Shown in pieces: positions 8,191 through 15,902 of a stretch of DNA of 64,000 nt (position 1 is the first letter of the stretch; each line of letters begins with the position of its first letter). Origin of the DNA: AC-32 sp963813435 (GTDB taxonomy: Bacteria; Actinomycetota; Thermoleophilia; Gaiellales; Gaiellaceae); NCBI GenBank assembly GCA_963813435.1, contig CAWEYY010000002.1, positions 124,001-188,000 of the forward strand. Direction: 5' to 3'. The position numbers and the translations under genes are program-made. A model generated the notes under the pieces. It searched no databases. It was not told the origin of the DNA and saw only the letters and a program-made list of their open reading frames with translations.

Positions 8191-9323
8191 CTGCCGCCGC
8201 CCGAGCCTTCGCCGACGTGGTGGTCGTCGCCGCCGCTGCCGGAGCCGTGATCGTCGCCGCCTCCGTGGTCGTCCGAGGTCTCGGTCTCCGTCGGCTCGGT
8301 CGTGTCGCGGCCGTGCGAGTCGTCGGTCTCCGTGGTCGTCTCGCTCCCGTGCTCGGGCTCGCTCTCGCGGGGCTCGGTCGCCGGTGCCGCCTTCCCGTGC
8401 TGGGAGCCACCGTTGTCGTCGCCGGTCTCCCGCTCCTGGCCCGTGCCCGCGTGCTCTCCGCGTCCGTGCGAGCCATGTGAGCGCTCGACGGTCTCGGCGA
8501 CCGGGACCGCCGCCAGCGTCGAGGGCGTCGAGGCGTGCGTGTGGGCGGCGGCCGGACCAGCGGCCTCGTGCGATCGCTGGGGCGAGCGGTGGCGCGCGCC
8601 GGTCTCCAGGCCCGCGGCGGTGCCGACCGCACCGACCGTGAGCGTCAGCGCGACGAGCTTGGCCGCAAGCGGGGCTCCGCCGACCTTCGCCATCACGATC
8701 GCGCTCGCACCCGCGCCACCGCCGCCGAAGCCGGGCAGCGACTGCGCGAGCGACTCGCTCAGCGACGGCGGCAGCACGAGCGCACCGAGCGCGGCACGCA
8801 GCGGGCGCAGGTGCTCCTGCAACCGGCGGCGGCTGCGGAACAGGAGCGACTCGACGGCCGCGCCCGAGATGCCGAGCGCGGCGGCCACCTCGGCATACGA
8901 GAGCCCGTAGAACTCGCGGAGCACGATCGCGTCGCGCTGCTGCTGGGGAAGCTCGGCGAGGGCCGCGGTGAGCGCCTCGATCTCCTCGTGCCGGGCGGCC
9001 TCGCGTTGCGTCTCGTCGACGGTTGCGGCCGTGACGAGCGTGAGCGGCTCGGCCTTCCGGCTCCGCAAGCGGCCGCGGCACTCGTTGCGCGCGATCGTCC
9101 CCAGCCAGGCCGACGGGTCGCGGGGCTCCTGCCCCTTGAGCAGCGCGCGATAGGCGGAGAGGAAGGTCTGCTGCGCCGCGTCCTCGGCCTCGGTCGGATC
9201 CCGGAGGATCAGCCGGCAGACGCCGTAGACCATCCGCCCGTGCTCCTCGAAGAGCTTGCCGATGCGCTCTCCGGCCGCCCGCTGGCGCCCGCGACCGGAG
9301 AAGGTGAGAGGTCGAGGGGTCAA
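8187..9323 (-). CDS. ECF-type sigma factor with membrane segment and acidic tail
   Basis: Residues about 20-180 are a sigma-70 family factor. Region 2 is LFEEHGRMVYGVCRLILRD..EAEDAAQQTF and region 4 is LPQQQRDAIVLREFYGLSYAEVAAALG, with its helix-turn-helix. This part would direct RNA polymerase to specific promoters. Unusually, a hydrophobic segment (about 219-238) and a tail of some 140 residues rich in Glu, Asp, His, Ser, Thr and Gly follow. The protein may therefore be tethered to the membrane, with the tail outside, combining sigma factor and sensor or anti-sigma function. That is an inference. No separate anti-sigma gene adjoins it. The neighbouring DUF5666-like gene is a possible target. 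Confidence 0.88.
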   Translation of the reverse strand: MTPRPLTFSGRGRQRAAGERIGKLFEEHGRMVYGVCRLILRDPTEAEDAAQQTFLSAYRALLKGQEPRDPSAWLGTIARNECRGRLRSRKAEPLTLVTAATVDETQREAARHEEIEALTAALAELPQQQRDAIVLREFYGLSYAEVAAALGISGAAVESLLFRSRRRLQEHLRPLRAALGALVLPPSLSESLAQSLPGFGGGGAGASAIVMAKVGGAPLAAKLVALTLTVGAVGTAAGLETGARHRSPQRSHEAAGPAAAHTHASTPSTLAAVPVAETVERSHGSHGRGEHAGTGQERETGDDNGGSQHGKAAPATEPRESEPEHGSETTTETDDSHGRDTTEPTETETSDDHGGGDDHGSGSGGDDHHVGEGSGGGS

Positions 9324-9326
9324 GGC

Positions 9327-10280
9327 CTAGCCTTCGTCGTGGCCACCATCGTCGTCATCGTCGTCCTCGCGCTTCAGCTTGACGAGGGTTAGCTTCCCGT
9401 CGACGACGCGACACTTCATCTCGACGCGATCGGTCGGCTTGAAGTGCGAGAGGTCGGTGCCCGCGGGGATCGCGCAGGTCACGGGGGAGGCCTTGCGGGA
9501 CTGGACGGTGATGTTCGAATCGGTGAGGTCGGTGATCGTGCCCTTCACCTCGATCTTGCCGTTGTCCTCGTGGATGCCCTCGCCGTCGTCGTCATCCTCG
9601 TCGTCCTGCTGGACGGACACGAGCGTGAAGGCGCCCTGGGCGTCGACGGAGACGACGAGCTCGATCTCGTCGCCCGGAGCGAGCTTCGGCAGCTGGAAGC
9701 CCTCCGGCACGTTGACGAACACCTCGCCGCGGTGCCTCACCGCCAGGCGCAGCTGCCCGGACTCGGTCAGGCTTAGGAAGATGCCCTCGAGCTCGAGCGA
9801 GTTGGCGTGGCCGACCTTGTGGAACGAGTGCGTCTCGAGGCCGTGCCGGCCGATCCTGACGGTGCCGAGCACGATGTCGCCTGCGCGATGTCCTCGGCTG
9901 CTCGCCGAGGAGAAGCCACGCGCGAGGGCCTTGACCGCGAGCATGCTCCCGCCGGCCGAGAGCAGGTAGCCCGAGCCTCGGTGCCGGACGACGACACCCC
10001 GCAGCGGGGCACGGCCGGCATGGCCGCTGACGCGAAGCGAGCCTGCCTTGAACGTGCCGTCGGAGAGTCGCCGCGCCGAGAACATCAGACGCTGGCCGAC
10101 GCGAATCGAGCCGAGGCGCTTGGGCGCGCGCACGGTCCGGACGACGCCGCCGCGCGAGGCGATCACGAAGGCGTCGCGCGCCGGTTTCTTGGCAAGCACC
10201 ACACCGCTGAAGGCGGATGCCGTCGCGGGGAGGGCGAGCACCGCCGCCGCGAGCGTGAACACGAGGAGAAGCCGTTTCAT
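9327..10280 (-). CDS. Secreted DUF5666-like protein with acidic linkers
   Basis: The start is ATG 10280 (MKRLLLVFTLAAAVLALPATASA), with AAAGGA as a good ribosome binding site. This gives 317 residues with a classical signal peptide. The mature part has several repeated small beta domains (FSGVVLAKKPARDAFVIA.., RAPLRGVVVRHRGSGYLLSA.., EVKGTITDLTDSNITVQS..) resembling OB-like DUF5666 modules. Acidic runs QQDDEDDDDGEG and KREDDDDDDGGHDEG may bind cations. It is extracytoplasmic with unknown function. It sits between two sigma factor genes on the same strand, 3 bp before the start of the sigma factor with the acidic tail. Confidence 0.75.
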   Translation of the reverse strand: MKRLLLVFTLAAAVLALPATASAFSGVVLAKKPARDAFVIASRGGVVRTVRAPKRLGSIRVGQRLMFSARRLSDGTFKAGSLRVSGHAGRAPLRGVVVRHRGSGYLLSAGGSMLAVKALARGFSSASSRGHRAGDIVLGTVRIGRHGLETHSFHKVGHANSLELEGIFLSLTESGQLRLAVRHRGEVFVNVPEGFQLPKLAPGDEIELVVSVDAQGAFTLVSVQQDDEDDDDGEGIHEDNGKIEVKGTITDLTDSNITVQSRKASPVTCAIPAGTDLSHFKPTDRVEMKCRVVDGKLTLVKLKREDDDDDDGGHDEG

Positions 10281-10408
10281 CTCAGGGGTCCTTTCGGGGA
10301 GATGGAGCGATCGGATCACCCTGCTAGAGCGAATCGGCGGCAAAAACTTGCGCGACCGTGCGCAAATCACCCGAACGGGCCGCCGCGGACAACCGCGTTG
10401 AGACCAAA

Positions 10409-10462
10409 GGCGTTCGCTTGCGACGCCGACCTGGAGGCCGTGCCGGCTTTGCCGGTGCGGCC
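10409..10462 (+). repeat. GC bipartite palindromic repeat, copy R2
   Basis: The palindrome GGCGTTCGCTTGCGACGCC (10409-10427) is followed by GACCTGGA and the hairpin arms GGCCGTGCCGGC / GCCGGTGCGGCC around TTT (10436-10462). Pairing includes T-G and G-T wobbles at positions 6 and 7. It lies just after the stop of the sigma gene at 10471, in the 190-bp gap before the DUF5666-like gene. Confidence 0.8.
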
Positions 10463-10470
10463 GTCTAAGC

Positions 10471-11118
10471 CTAAGCCTGTTGCCGCTTGGGCTCGGCGAC
10501 GGCGGGAGTGCCGGTGCCGAAGGTGATGCCCTCGCGGGCGAGCGCAAGCTGGACTTCTTCCCGCGCCTTGTAGATGCGCCACTTGACCGTGGCGAGCGTG
10601 ATCTCGAGCGAGTCGGCGATCTCGGTGTAGGAGAGCCCGACCACGTCGCGCAGCAGTAGCGCCATCTTCAGGTCGACGGTCAGGTTCTCGACCGCGCGCC
10701 AGAGCGAGTCCATCTCCTCGAGCCGCTCGATGGGCGCGTCGAGCACCTCGAGCGGGGCGATGTCGTCGATCGCGACGAGCGCCCGCGGCCGCCGCTCGGA
10801 GGCGCGCAGCTCGTCCAGGACGCGGTTCTTCGTGACCTGGAACAGCCAGGTGGTGAACTTGCAGCGGGCGGAGAACTTCGGCAGCCCCTGGTAGACGCGG
10901 AGGAAGACTTCCTGGGTCAGATCCTCGGCCAGGGCCCGGTCGCCGTTGACCAGTCGGAGGACGTAGTTGAAGACCGGAGTCTCGTATGCCCTCAGGATCA
11001 GGGAGAAGGCTCGCTCGTCGCCGCGCTGTGCTTTGCGCAGGACTCCGGGATCGGGCTGTGCCAGGCTCAAGGCTCGCCGAGTATAGACCGGAAAACGGTC
11101 AGATGCAGAGATTTTCAC
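10471..11118 (-). CDS. ECF sigma factor (RpoE-like)
   Basis: The product of up to 215 residues has sigma-70 region 2 (FSLILRAYETPVFNYVLRLVNGDRALAEDLTQEVFLRVY) and region 4 (DLKMALLLRDVVGLSYTEIADSLEITLATVKWRIYKARE), as in extracytoplasmic-function sigma factors. The GTG start at 11118 overlaps the end of gpmI by 20 bp. TTG 11070, giving MSLAQPDPGVLRKAQRGDE, is an equally plausible start and typical of the family. The basic C-terminal end (EPKRQQA) may be species-specific. The overlap suggests cotranscription with the glycolytic genes. No anti-sigma factor adjoins, but the secreted DUF5666-like gene is next downstream. Confidence 0.9.
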   Translation of the reverse strand: MKISASDRFPVYTRRALSLAQPDPGVLRKAQRGDERAFSLILRAYETPVFNYVLRLVNGDRALAEDLTQEVFLRVYQGLPKFSARCKFTTWLFQVTKNRVLDELRASERRPRALVAIDDIAPLEVLDAPIERLEEMDSLWRAVENLTVDLKMALLLRDVVGLSYTEIADSLEITLATVKWRIYKAREEVQLALAREGITFGTGTPAVAEPKRQQA

Positions 11119-12526
11119 CCCTCATCTGTAAAGGTTTCGAAAGATTCAGGTAAGAAATGGCTGTCGGCACCAGGTCCTTCAGCTCGCCCCCCTCGCGCAG
11201 TTTTGCAGCGGGATCCGTGACGACAAGCGGGACCGGATTCGACGTGTGCGCGGTGTGCGGGCTCGTGCCGTCCGGCTCGAGCATCTGCTCGGCGTTTCCG
11301 TGGTCGGCCGTGATCAGCAGCACCCCTCCGACGCCCTGAACGGCCTCGACGATCCGGCCCAGACAGGCGTCGGCGGTCTCGACCGCCTCGACCACCGCAG
11401 GGATCACTCCGGAGTGGCCGACCATGTCCGGGTTGGCGAAGTTGATGACGGCGAAGCTGTAGCCGTCTTCCTCCAGGACGGAGCAGAAGCGGTCGGTCAC
11501 CTCGGCGGCGGACATCTCCGGCCTGCGGTCGTATGTGCCGACGTCGCGCGGGCTGGGAACGAGGATCCGCGTCTCCCCCGGCCACTCCAGCTCGCGGCCG
11601 CCGTTGAAGAAGTACGTCACGTGGGCGTACTTCTCGGTCTCTGCGACGTGCAGCTGCCGGAGCCCCGCCGCGGAGACCACCTCGGCCATCGTCTCGTCGA
11701 CCTGCTGCGGCGCGAACGCGACGGGGCAGTCGAGGTCGTCCCGGTAGCGCGTCATCGTGGTGAGGTCGAAGCCGGCCTCGAGGAGCCTCTGGCTCAGCTG
11801 CCGCGCGCGGTCGGGCCGGAAGTTGAAGAAGATCGCGGCGTCGTCGGTGGTCAGGCGCGGGCGGCCTTCGAGCACGATCGGCTCGATGAACTCGTCCGTG
11901 ACGCCAAGCTCGTAGCTCGCTCGCACCGCCGCGACCGGGTCGTCCGCACGCTCGCCCGCGCCCTCGACGATCGCGTCGTAGGCGCGCTGGGTGCGCTCCC
12001 AGCGCTGGTCGCGGTCCATTGCGTAGTAGCGGCCGCTGACGGTCGCGATCCGCTCGGCCGGGAGCTCCGCGAGATCGTCGGCGGCGGCGTGCGGCGAGAC
12101 GTCGCGGCCGTCGGTGAACGCGTGAATCCACGTTCGCTCGGGCGCGAACCGCAGCAGCGCCTGGAGATGCTCGATGTGCGAGTGCACGCCGCCGTGCGAG
12201 ACGAGCCCGAGCAGATGGACGTCGCCGCCCTTGTCGAACGCCGCCTTCAGCGCGGGGTTTTCGAAGAAGGACCCGTCCTCGATCGCGCGGTTGACCCGCT
12301 GCAGGTCCTGGTCGAGCACGCGGCCGGAGCCGATCGTCAGGTGCCCGACCTCGGAGTTGCCCATCTGGCCCGGTGGGAGGCCGACTGCCTCGCCCGAGGC
12401 CTTCAGGGTCGTGTGCGGGTACTCGGCCCAGAGCCGGTCGAAGACGGGCGTCTCGGCGAGGTCGATCGCGTTCCCCGGCCCCGGCGGCGCGCAGCCCCAG
12501 CCGTCGAGGATGACGAGCGCTACCAA
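11099..12526 (-). CDS. gpmI: 2,3-bisphosphoglycerate-independent phosphoglycerate mutase
   Basis: This is the alkaline-phosphatase-superfamily mutase that interconverts 3- and 2-phosphoglycerate with two Mn ions. The core starts VALVILDGWG, and GNSEVGH carries the phosphorylated serine. Later come HIEHL, HAFTDGRDV, RYYAMDRD, FFNFRPDRARQ and the metal ligands in ADHGNAEQM and SPHTAHTSNPVP. The start is placed at TTG 12526, about 475 residues. A longer frame to 12613 would only translate repeat R3 (residues like GQSPRALRSASQAT), so those residues are probably not protein. It follows tpi on the same strand, with the repeat filling the gap. Confidence 0.93.
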   Translation of the reverse strand: MVALVILDGWGCAPPGPGNAIDLAETPVFDRLWAEYPHTTLKASGEAVGLPPGQMGNSEVGHLTIGSGRVLDQDLQRVNRAIEDGSFFENPALKAAFDKGGDVHLLGLVSHGGVHSHIEHLQALLRFAPERTWIHAFTDGRDVSPHAAADDLAELPAERIATVSGRYYAMDRDQRWERTQRAYDAIVEGAGERADDPVAAVRASYELGVTDEFIEPIVLEGRPRLTTDDAAIFFNFRPDRARQLSQRLLEAGFDLTTMTRYRDDLDCPVAFAPQQVDETMAEVVSAAGLRQLHVAETEKYAHVTYFFNGGRELEWPGETRILVPSPRDVGTYDRRPEMSAAEVTDRFCSVLEEDGYSFAVINFANPDMVGHSGVIPAVVEAVETADACLGRIVEAVQGVGGVLLITADHGNAEQMLEPDGTSPHTAHTSNPVPLVVTDPAAKLREGGELKDLVPTAISYLNLSKPLQMRGENLCI

Positions 12527-12527
12527 A

Positions 12528-12598
12528 GGCGTCGCTTGCGATGCCGATCTCAGGGCGCGCGGGCTTTGCCCGGGCGCCCGTCTGAAATGACCGGTCGA
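12528..12598 (+). repeat. GC bipartite palindromic repeat, copy R3
   Basis: GGCGTCGCTTGCGATGCC (12528-12545), then GATCTCA and hairpin arms GGGCGCGCGGGC / GCCCGGGCGCCC around TTT (12553-12579), then the tail TCTGAAATGACCGGTCGA as in R1. It occupies the tpi-gpmI gap. Its first palindrome ends 2 bp from the gpmI TTG start codon. Confidence 0.85.
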
Positions 12599-12626
12599 AC
12601 CGCTTGCGCTCACTTCGAAACCGCGT

Positions 12627-13307
12627 CTAGGTGATAGCTGCCTGGCAAATCGCGGTGAACGATTCCACGTCGAGCGAGGCGCCGCCGACCAGTGCGCCGT
12701 CCACGGCTTGCTGCCCGAGGAGCTCTGTCGCGTTCTCGGGCTTGACCGAGCCGCCGTAGAGGACCGGGACGTCGAGGAGGCTCTTGATCAGCGCGTGGGC
12801 CTCCTGTGCCTGTTCGGGAGTTGCCGTCTTGCCCGTGCCGATCGCCCAGACGGGCTCGTAGGCGACGACCAGCGCGTCGTGCTCGGGCAACACCGAGACC
12901 TGGCGGCGCAGGACGTCCTCGGTCTCGCCGCGCTCCCGCTCGTCGTCAAGCTCTCCCACGCAGGCGATCACGCGCAGCCCGGCTGCGAGCGCGTGCTCGG
13001 TGCGCAGCCGCACGGTCTCGTCGGTCTCGCCGAAGTACTGGCGCCGCTCGGAATGGCCGACGATCGCCCCCTGGACGCCGAGCTCGAGCAGGATCCTCGT
13101 CGAGACCTCGCCCGTGAACGCGCCCTCGTCCTCCCAGTGGACGTTCTGCGCGAAGATCGTCCGCCCGCTGGCAACCGCCGCGCCGAGCGACCCGAACGGC
13201 GGGCAGATCACGGCCTCGACGCCGTCGGGCGGCCGGAACGCGGCGAGGAACTCGCGGGTCTCCCCCGGTCCCTTGTACATCTTCCAGTTGCCGGCGATCA
13301 GCTTCAT
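12627..13307 (-). CDS. tpiA: Triosephosphate isomerase
   Basis: The 226-residue protein interconverts dihydroxyacetone phosphate and glyceraldehyde 3-phosphate. The start motif MKLIAGNWKMYK carries the catalytic lysine, GHSERR follows in the middle with its histidine, VVAYEPVWAIGTGKTA carries the catalytic glutamate, and VLYGGSVKPENA binds phosphate. It is somewhat shorter than the usual 250 residues, with trimmed loops. The ATG start shares ATGA with the pgk stop, indicating translational coupling. Repeat R3 separates it from gpmI downstream. Confidence 0.96.
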   Translation of the reverse strand: MKLIAGNWKMYKGPGETREFLAAFRPPDGVEAVICPPFGSLGAAVASGRTIFAQNVHWEDEGAFTGEVSTRILLELGVQGAIVGHSERRQYFGETDETVRLRTEHALAAGLRVIACVGELDDERERGETEDVLRRQVSVLPEHDALVVAYEPVWAIGTGKTATPEQAQEAHALIKSLLDVPVLYGGSVKPENATELLGQQAVDGALVGGASLDVESFTAICQAAIT

Positions 13308-14344
13308 TCGGCCGGGATCACCGCCACGCCGGGCAGATCCTTGCCCTCGAGCAGCTCGAGCGCGGCGCCGCCGCCGGTCGACGCCCACGAGATCTGGTCG
13401 AGCAGTCCGAGCTCGTTCAGCGCCCGGATCGAGTCCGCGCCGCCGACGACCGAGAACGCCTCTGCGCCGGCGACTGCCTCGGCGACCGCCTTCGTTCCCT
13501 CCGCGAAGCGCGGCCATTCGAAGACGCCCATCGGCCCGTTCCAGAAGATCGTCTTCGCCGCGGCGAGCTCTCCCGCGAACGCCTGACGCGTCTCCGGGCC
13601 GATGTCGAGCCCGAGCCAGCCCTCGGGGAGCGCGTCGTAGGCGACGACCTTCGATTCCGCGCTCTCGTCGAACGCGGCCGCGGCGACGACGTCCGTCGGC
13701 AGCTCGACCGGGAAGCCGATCGGGTTCTCGCCGCGCAGCTGCTCGGCCATCTTGCCGCCGACGAGGACGGTGTCAGCCTTGCCGCCGAGATTGCGCAGGA
13801 CGCCGAGCTTGTCCTCGACCTTCGCGCCCCCGGAGACGAGGACGAACGGCCGCTCCACGTCCCCCAGCAGCTTGCCGAGCTCCTCGAGCTCGCGCTCGAG
13901 CAGGAGCCCCGCGTAGGCAGGCAGGAGCTCGGCGACGCCGACGGTCGAGGCGTGCGCGCGATGGACCGAGCCGAACGCGTCCTCGACGAACAGATCCCGC
14001 CCCTCGGCGAGCCTGTGCGCGAAGTCCGGGTCGTTCTGCGTCTCGCCGGGGTCGAACCGTGTGTTCTCGAGCACCTCGATCCGCTCGTCCGGGAGCAGCT
14101 CGGCCAGCCGCTCGCGCACGGGCTCCATCGCGAAGGCCGGGTCGGGGCCTTTCGGCCGCCCGAGGTGCGAGCAGACGGCCAGGCCGGCCGCGTCGTGCTC
14201 GAGCAAGTAGCGGAGGGTCGGGAGCGAGGCGCGGATGCGCGTGTCGTCGGCGACGCGGCCGTCCTCGAGCGGCACGTTCAGGTCGGCGCGCACGAGGACG
14301 TGCTTGCCGCCAACCTCGGCGTCGCGGACGGAGCGCGGCCTCAA
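13304..14344 (-). CDS. pgk: Phosphoglycerate kinase
   Basis: The 346-residue protein transfers phosphate between 1,3-bisphosphoglycerate and ADP. Motifs seen are VLVRADLNVPLEDGRVADDTRI near the N-terminus, SHLGRPKG, EDAFGSVHRAHASTVGV, VLVSGGAKVEDKLGVL, and FWNGPMGVFEW plus SVVGGADSIRAL in the nucleotide domain. It is shorter than the typical 390-400 residues, mainly through loop losses; C-terminal ISWASTGGGAALELLEGKDLPGV is intact. The start is TTG 14344, and repeat R4 fills the 64 bp between it and the gap stop codon. tpi overlaps its end. Confidence 0.95.
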   Translation of the reverse strand: MRPRSVRDAEVGGKHVLVRADLNVPLEDGRVADDTRIRASLPTLRYLLEHDAAGLAVCSHLGRPKGPDPAFAMEPVRERLAELLPDERIEVLENTRFDPGETQNDPDFAHRLAEGRDLFVEDAFGSVHRAHASTVGVAELLPAYAGLLLERELEELGKLLGDVERPFVLVSGGAKVEDKLGVLRNLGGKADTVLVGGKMAEQLRGENPIGFPVELPTDVVAAAAFDESAESKVVAYDALPEGWLGLDIGPETRQAFAGELAAAKTIFWNGPMGVFEWPRFAEGTKAVAEAVAGAEAFSVVGGADSIRALNELGLLDQISWASTGGGAALELLEGKDLPGVAVIPAE

Positions 14345-14352
14345 GTTAGGAC

Positions 14353-14408
14353 GGCCATACCGGCAAAGCCGGCATGGCCTTTGTGGTCGGCGCCGCCAAG
14401 TCGGCGCC
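14353..14408 (-). repeat. GC bipartite palindromic repeat, copy R4
   Basis: Read on the minus strand, GGCGCCGACTTGGCGGCGCC (14408-14389) comes first, then the hairpin GGCCATGCCGGC-TTT-GCCGGTATGGCC (14379-14353). Relative to R2, stem pair 5 changed from G-C to A-T and pair 6 from T-G to T-A, so the fold is kept. It is the entire gap-pgk spacer: the first palindrome abuts the gap stop codon and the hairpin ends 8 bp before the pgk TTG. Confidence 0.85.
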
Positions 14409-15434
14409 TCAGGCCGAGACGGCTGCGGGCAACGTGGCGCCGACCTTGGCGACGAGGTCGACCAGCCGGCACGAGTAGCCCCACTCGTTGTCGTACCAGC
14501 CGAAGACCTTGACCATGTTCCCGTTCACCATCGTCAGGTCGCTGTCGAAGATCGACGAATACGACGAGTGCTGGATGTCCGTTGAGACCAGCGGCTCGTC
14601 CGAGTACTGGAGGATCCCTTCGAACGGCCCCGTGTCCGCCTTCGAGCGGAACAGCCCGTTCACCTCGTCGACGGTCGTCTCGCGGCCGACGCGACAGACG
14701 AGGTCGACGATCGAGCCGGTCGGAACGGGCGCGCGCATCGACATGCCGTCGAGCTTGCCCTTGAGATCGGGCATCACGATCCCGATCGCCCGCGCGGCGC
14801 CGGTGGACGTCGGGATCAGGTTGATCGCGGCTGCCCGTGCGCGGCGCAGATCCTTGTGCGGCAAGTCGAGGATCTGCTGGTCGTTCGTGTACGCGTGGAT
14901 CGTCGTCATGAACCCTTGCTCGATAGTCAGCTCGTCGTGGAGGACTTTCGTGAGCGGCGCAACGCAGTTCGTCGTGCACGAGGCGTTCGAGATGATGTGG
15001 TGCGACTCCGGCTCATACTCGCCGTCGTTGACCCCGAGCACGATCGTCACGTCCGGGTCCGTTGCGGGAGCGGAGATGACGACCTTTCGCGCGCCGCCCT
15101 CGAGGTGCTTCTCGGCGCCCTCGCGCTTGGTGAAGATGCCCGTCGACTCGATTACGACGTCGACCCCGAGGTCGTCCCAGGGAAGATTCGCGGGATCGCG
15201 CTCCGCCAGGAGCTTCAGTTCCTTGCCTCCGACCGTGATCGTCCCGTCCCCCGAAGAGACGTCCTCGTCGAGTGTCCCCAGCACGGAGTCGTGCTTGAGG
15301 AGGTGCGCCATGGTGTTCGCATCGCCGAGGTCGTTCGCCGCGACCACCTCGAAGTCGCCTCCTCGCTTCAGATGGGCCCTGTAGAAGTTCCGCCCGATCC
15401 GCCCGAAACCGTTGATCCCGACACGAATAGCCAC
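14409..15434 (-). CDS. gap: Glyceraldehyde-3-phosphate dehydrogenase
   Basis: The 341-residue protein oxidises glyceraldehyde 3-phosphate to 1,3-bisphosphoglycerate with NAD. The N-terminal Rossmann motif is RVGINGFGRIGRNFYRA. The catalytic cysteine lies in SNASCTTNCVAPL, and the sequence ends with the conserved WYDNEWGYSCRLVDLV. ATG 15434 has GGAGG upstream. It opens the gap-pgk-tpi-gpmI series, and the 454-bp region between it and whiA must hold its promoter. Confidence 0.97.
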   Translation of the reverse strand: MAIRVGINGFGRIGRNFYRAHLKRGGDFEVVAANDLGDANTMAHLLKHDSVLGTLDEDVSSGDGTITVGGKELKLLAERDPANLPWDDLGVDVVIESTGIFTKREGAEKHLEGGARKVVISAPATDPDVTIVLGVNDGEYEPESHHIISNASCTTNCVAPLTKVLHDELTIEQGFMTTIHAYTNDQQILDLPHKDLRRARAAAINLIPTSTGAARAIGIVMPDLKGKLDGMSMRAPVPTGSIVDLVCRVGRETTVDEVNGLFRSKADTGPFEGILQYSDEPLVSTDIQHSSYSSIFDSDLTMVNGNMVKVFGWYDNEWGYSCRLVDLVAKVGATLPAAVSA

Positions 15435-15667
15435 CTGATTCCTCCCCGTCGATTCCGTGATTTGAGTCTAACCGCGATGGGGTCACCGAAAACCATGGCC
15501 GTACGATGTTTATGGCTTTCAAGCGAGTAGTTTTTCGCGTGCACGGTGCGTAATACTTCTGGCCGGCGGGTTTGCGCTCGTCCGGCGATGGATTCAGACC
15601 CCGTCCGTCGCCAAGGTCCGGAGCGCGACAATGCGGAGGGGGAGGTCGTCCTCGGAGCTTCCCCTCC

Positions 15668-15700
15668 GGCCCGCCCCTGGCCGCAGGCCAGGGGCGGGCC
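15668..15700. repeat. 15-bp perfect GC hairpin at the edge of repeat R5
   Basis: GGCCCGCCCCTGGCC (15668-15682) and GGCCAGGGGCGGGCC (15686-15700) pair perfectly around the loop GCA. The arms extend the outer inverted repeat (GGGGCGGGCC) that bounds R5 and R6. Such a stem could stop transcription in either direction, though no T-run follows. Confidence 0.75.
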
Positions 15701-15795
15701 GGTCGGGCGAACGGCCGCACGGGCAAAGCCCGCACGGCCTCTCGGGACGGCATCGCAAGCGACGCCTCAGCGGCCCGCCCGGTTACTGCTGGGCA
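15691..15795 (-). repeat. GC bipartite palindromic repeat, copy R5 (tandem unit 1)
   Basis: Read on the minus strand, this 105-bp unit contains CCCAGCAGTAACC, GGGCGGGCCG, CTGAG, GGCGTCGCTTGCGATGCC (sharing its first G with the preceding bases), GTCCCGAGA, the hairpin GGCCGTGCGGGC-TTT-GCCCGTGCGGCC, and CGGCCCGCCCC. The CCCAGCAGTAA piece copies the last codons of whiA, showing that the unit arose by tandem duplication across the whiA end. Confidence 0.85.
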
Positions 15796-15902
15796 GGGGC
15801 GGGCCGGTCGGGCGAACGGCCGCACGGGCAAAGCCCGCACGGCCTCTCAGGACGGCGTCGCAAGCGACGCCTCAGCGGCCCGCCCCGGCTACTGCTGGGA
15901 CA
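15796..15902 (-). repeat. GC bipartite palindromic repeat, copy R6 (tandem unit 2)
   Basis: This is nearly identical to R5, with single-base differences and small indels. Its minus-strand beginning is the actual 3' end of whiA (stop TAG at 15891-15889). Outer arms GGGGCGGGCCG and CGGCCCGCCCC bracket the palindrome and the TTT hairpin, so the whole unit could fold as one cruciform. Confidence 0.85.

Larger units (their letters stand above)
15435..15888. other. 454-bp region between whiA and gap: repeats and presumed gap promoter
   Basis: The half next to whiA is occupied by repeats R5 and R6 and a large hairpin (15668-15700). The half next to gap (15435-15660) is less GC-rich near 15470-15550 and probably contains the gap promoter. 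I see no convincing -35/-10 pair there, and no open reading frame with protein-like composition. Confidence 0.5.

Noticed and set aside
5464..9081. A 1,205-codon minus-strand open frame (and similar long frames, e.g. 4152-7442 on the plus strand)
   Set aside because: They are antisense or out-of-frame readings of real genes in GC-rich DNA; they are Arg/Pro/Ala-rich and lack any family signature.
12527..12613. N-terminal extension of gpmI to 12613
   Set aside because: The extra residues are just repeat R3 read in frame and do not occur in the family.
15661..15902. CRISPR array at the tandem repeats
   Set aside because: Two 105-bp direct units without unique spacers and with no cas genes; the region is internally palindromic instead.
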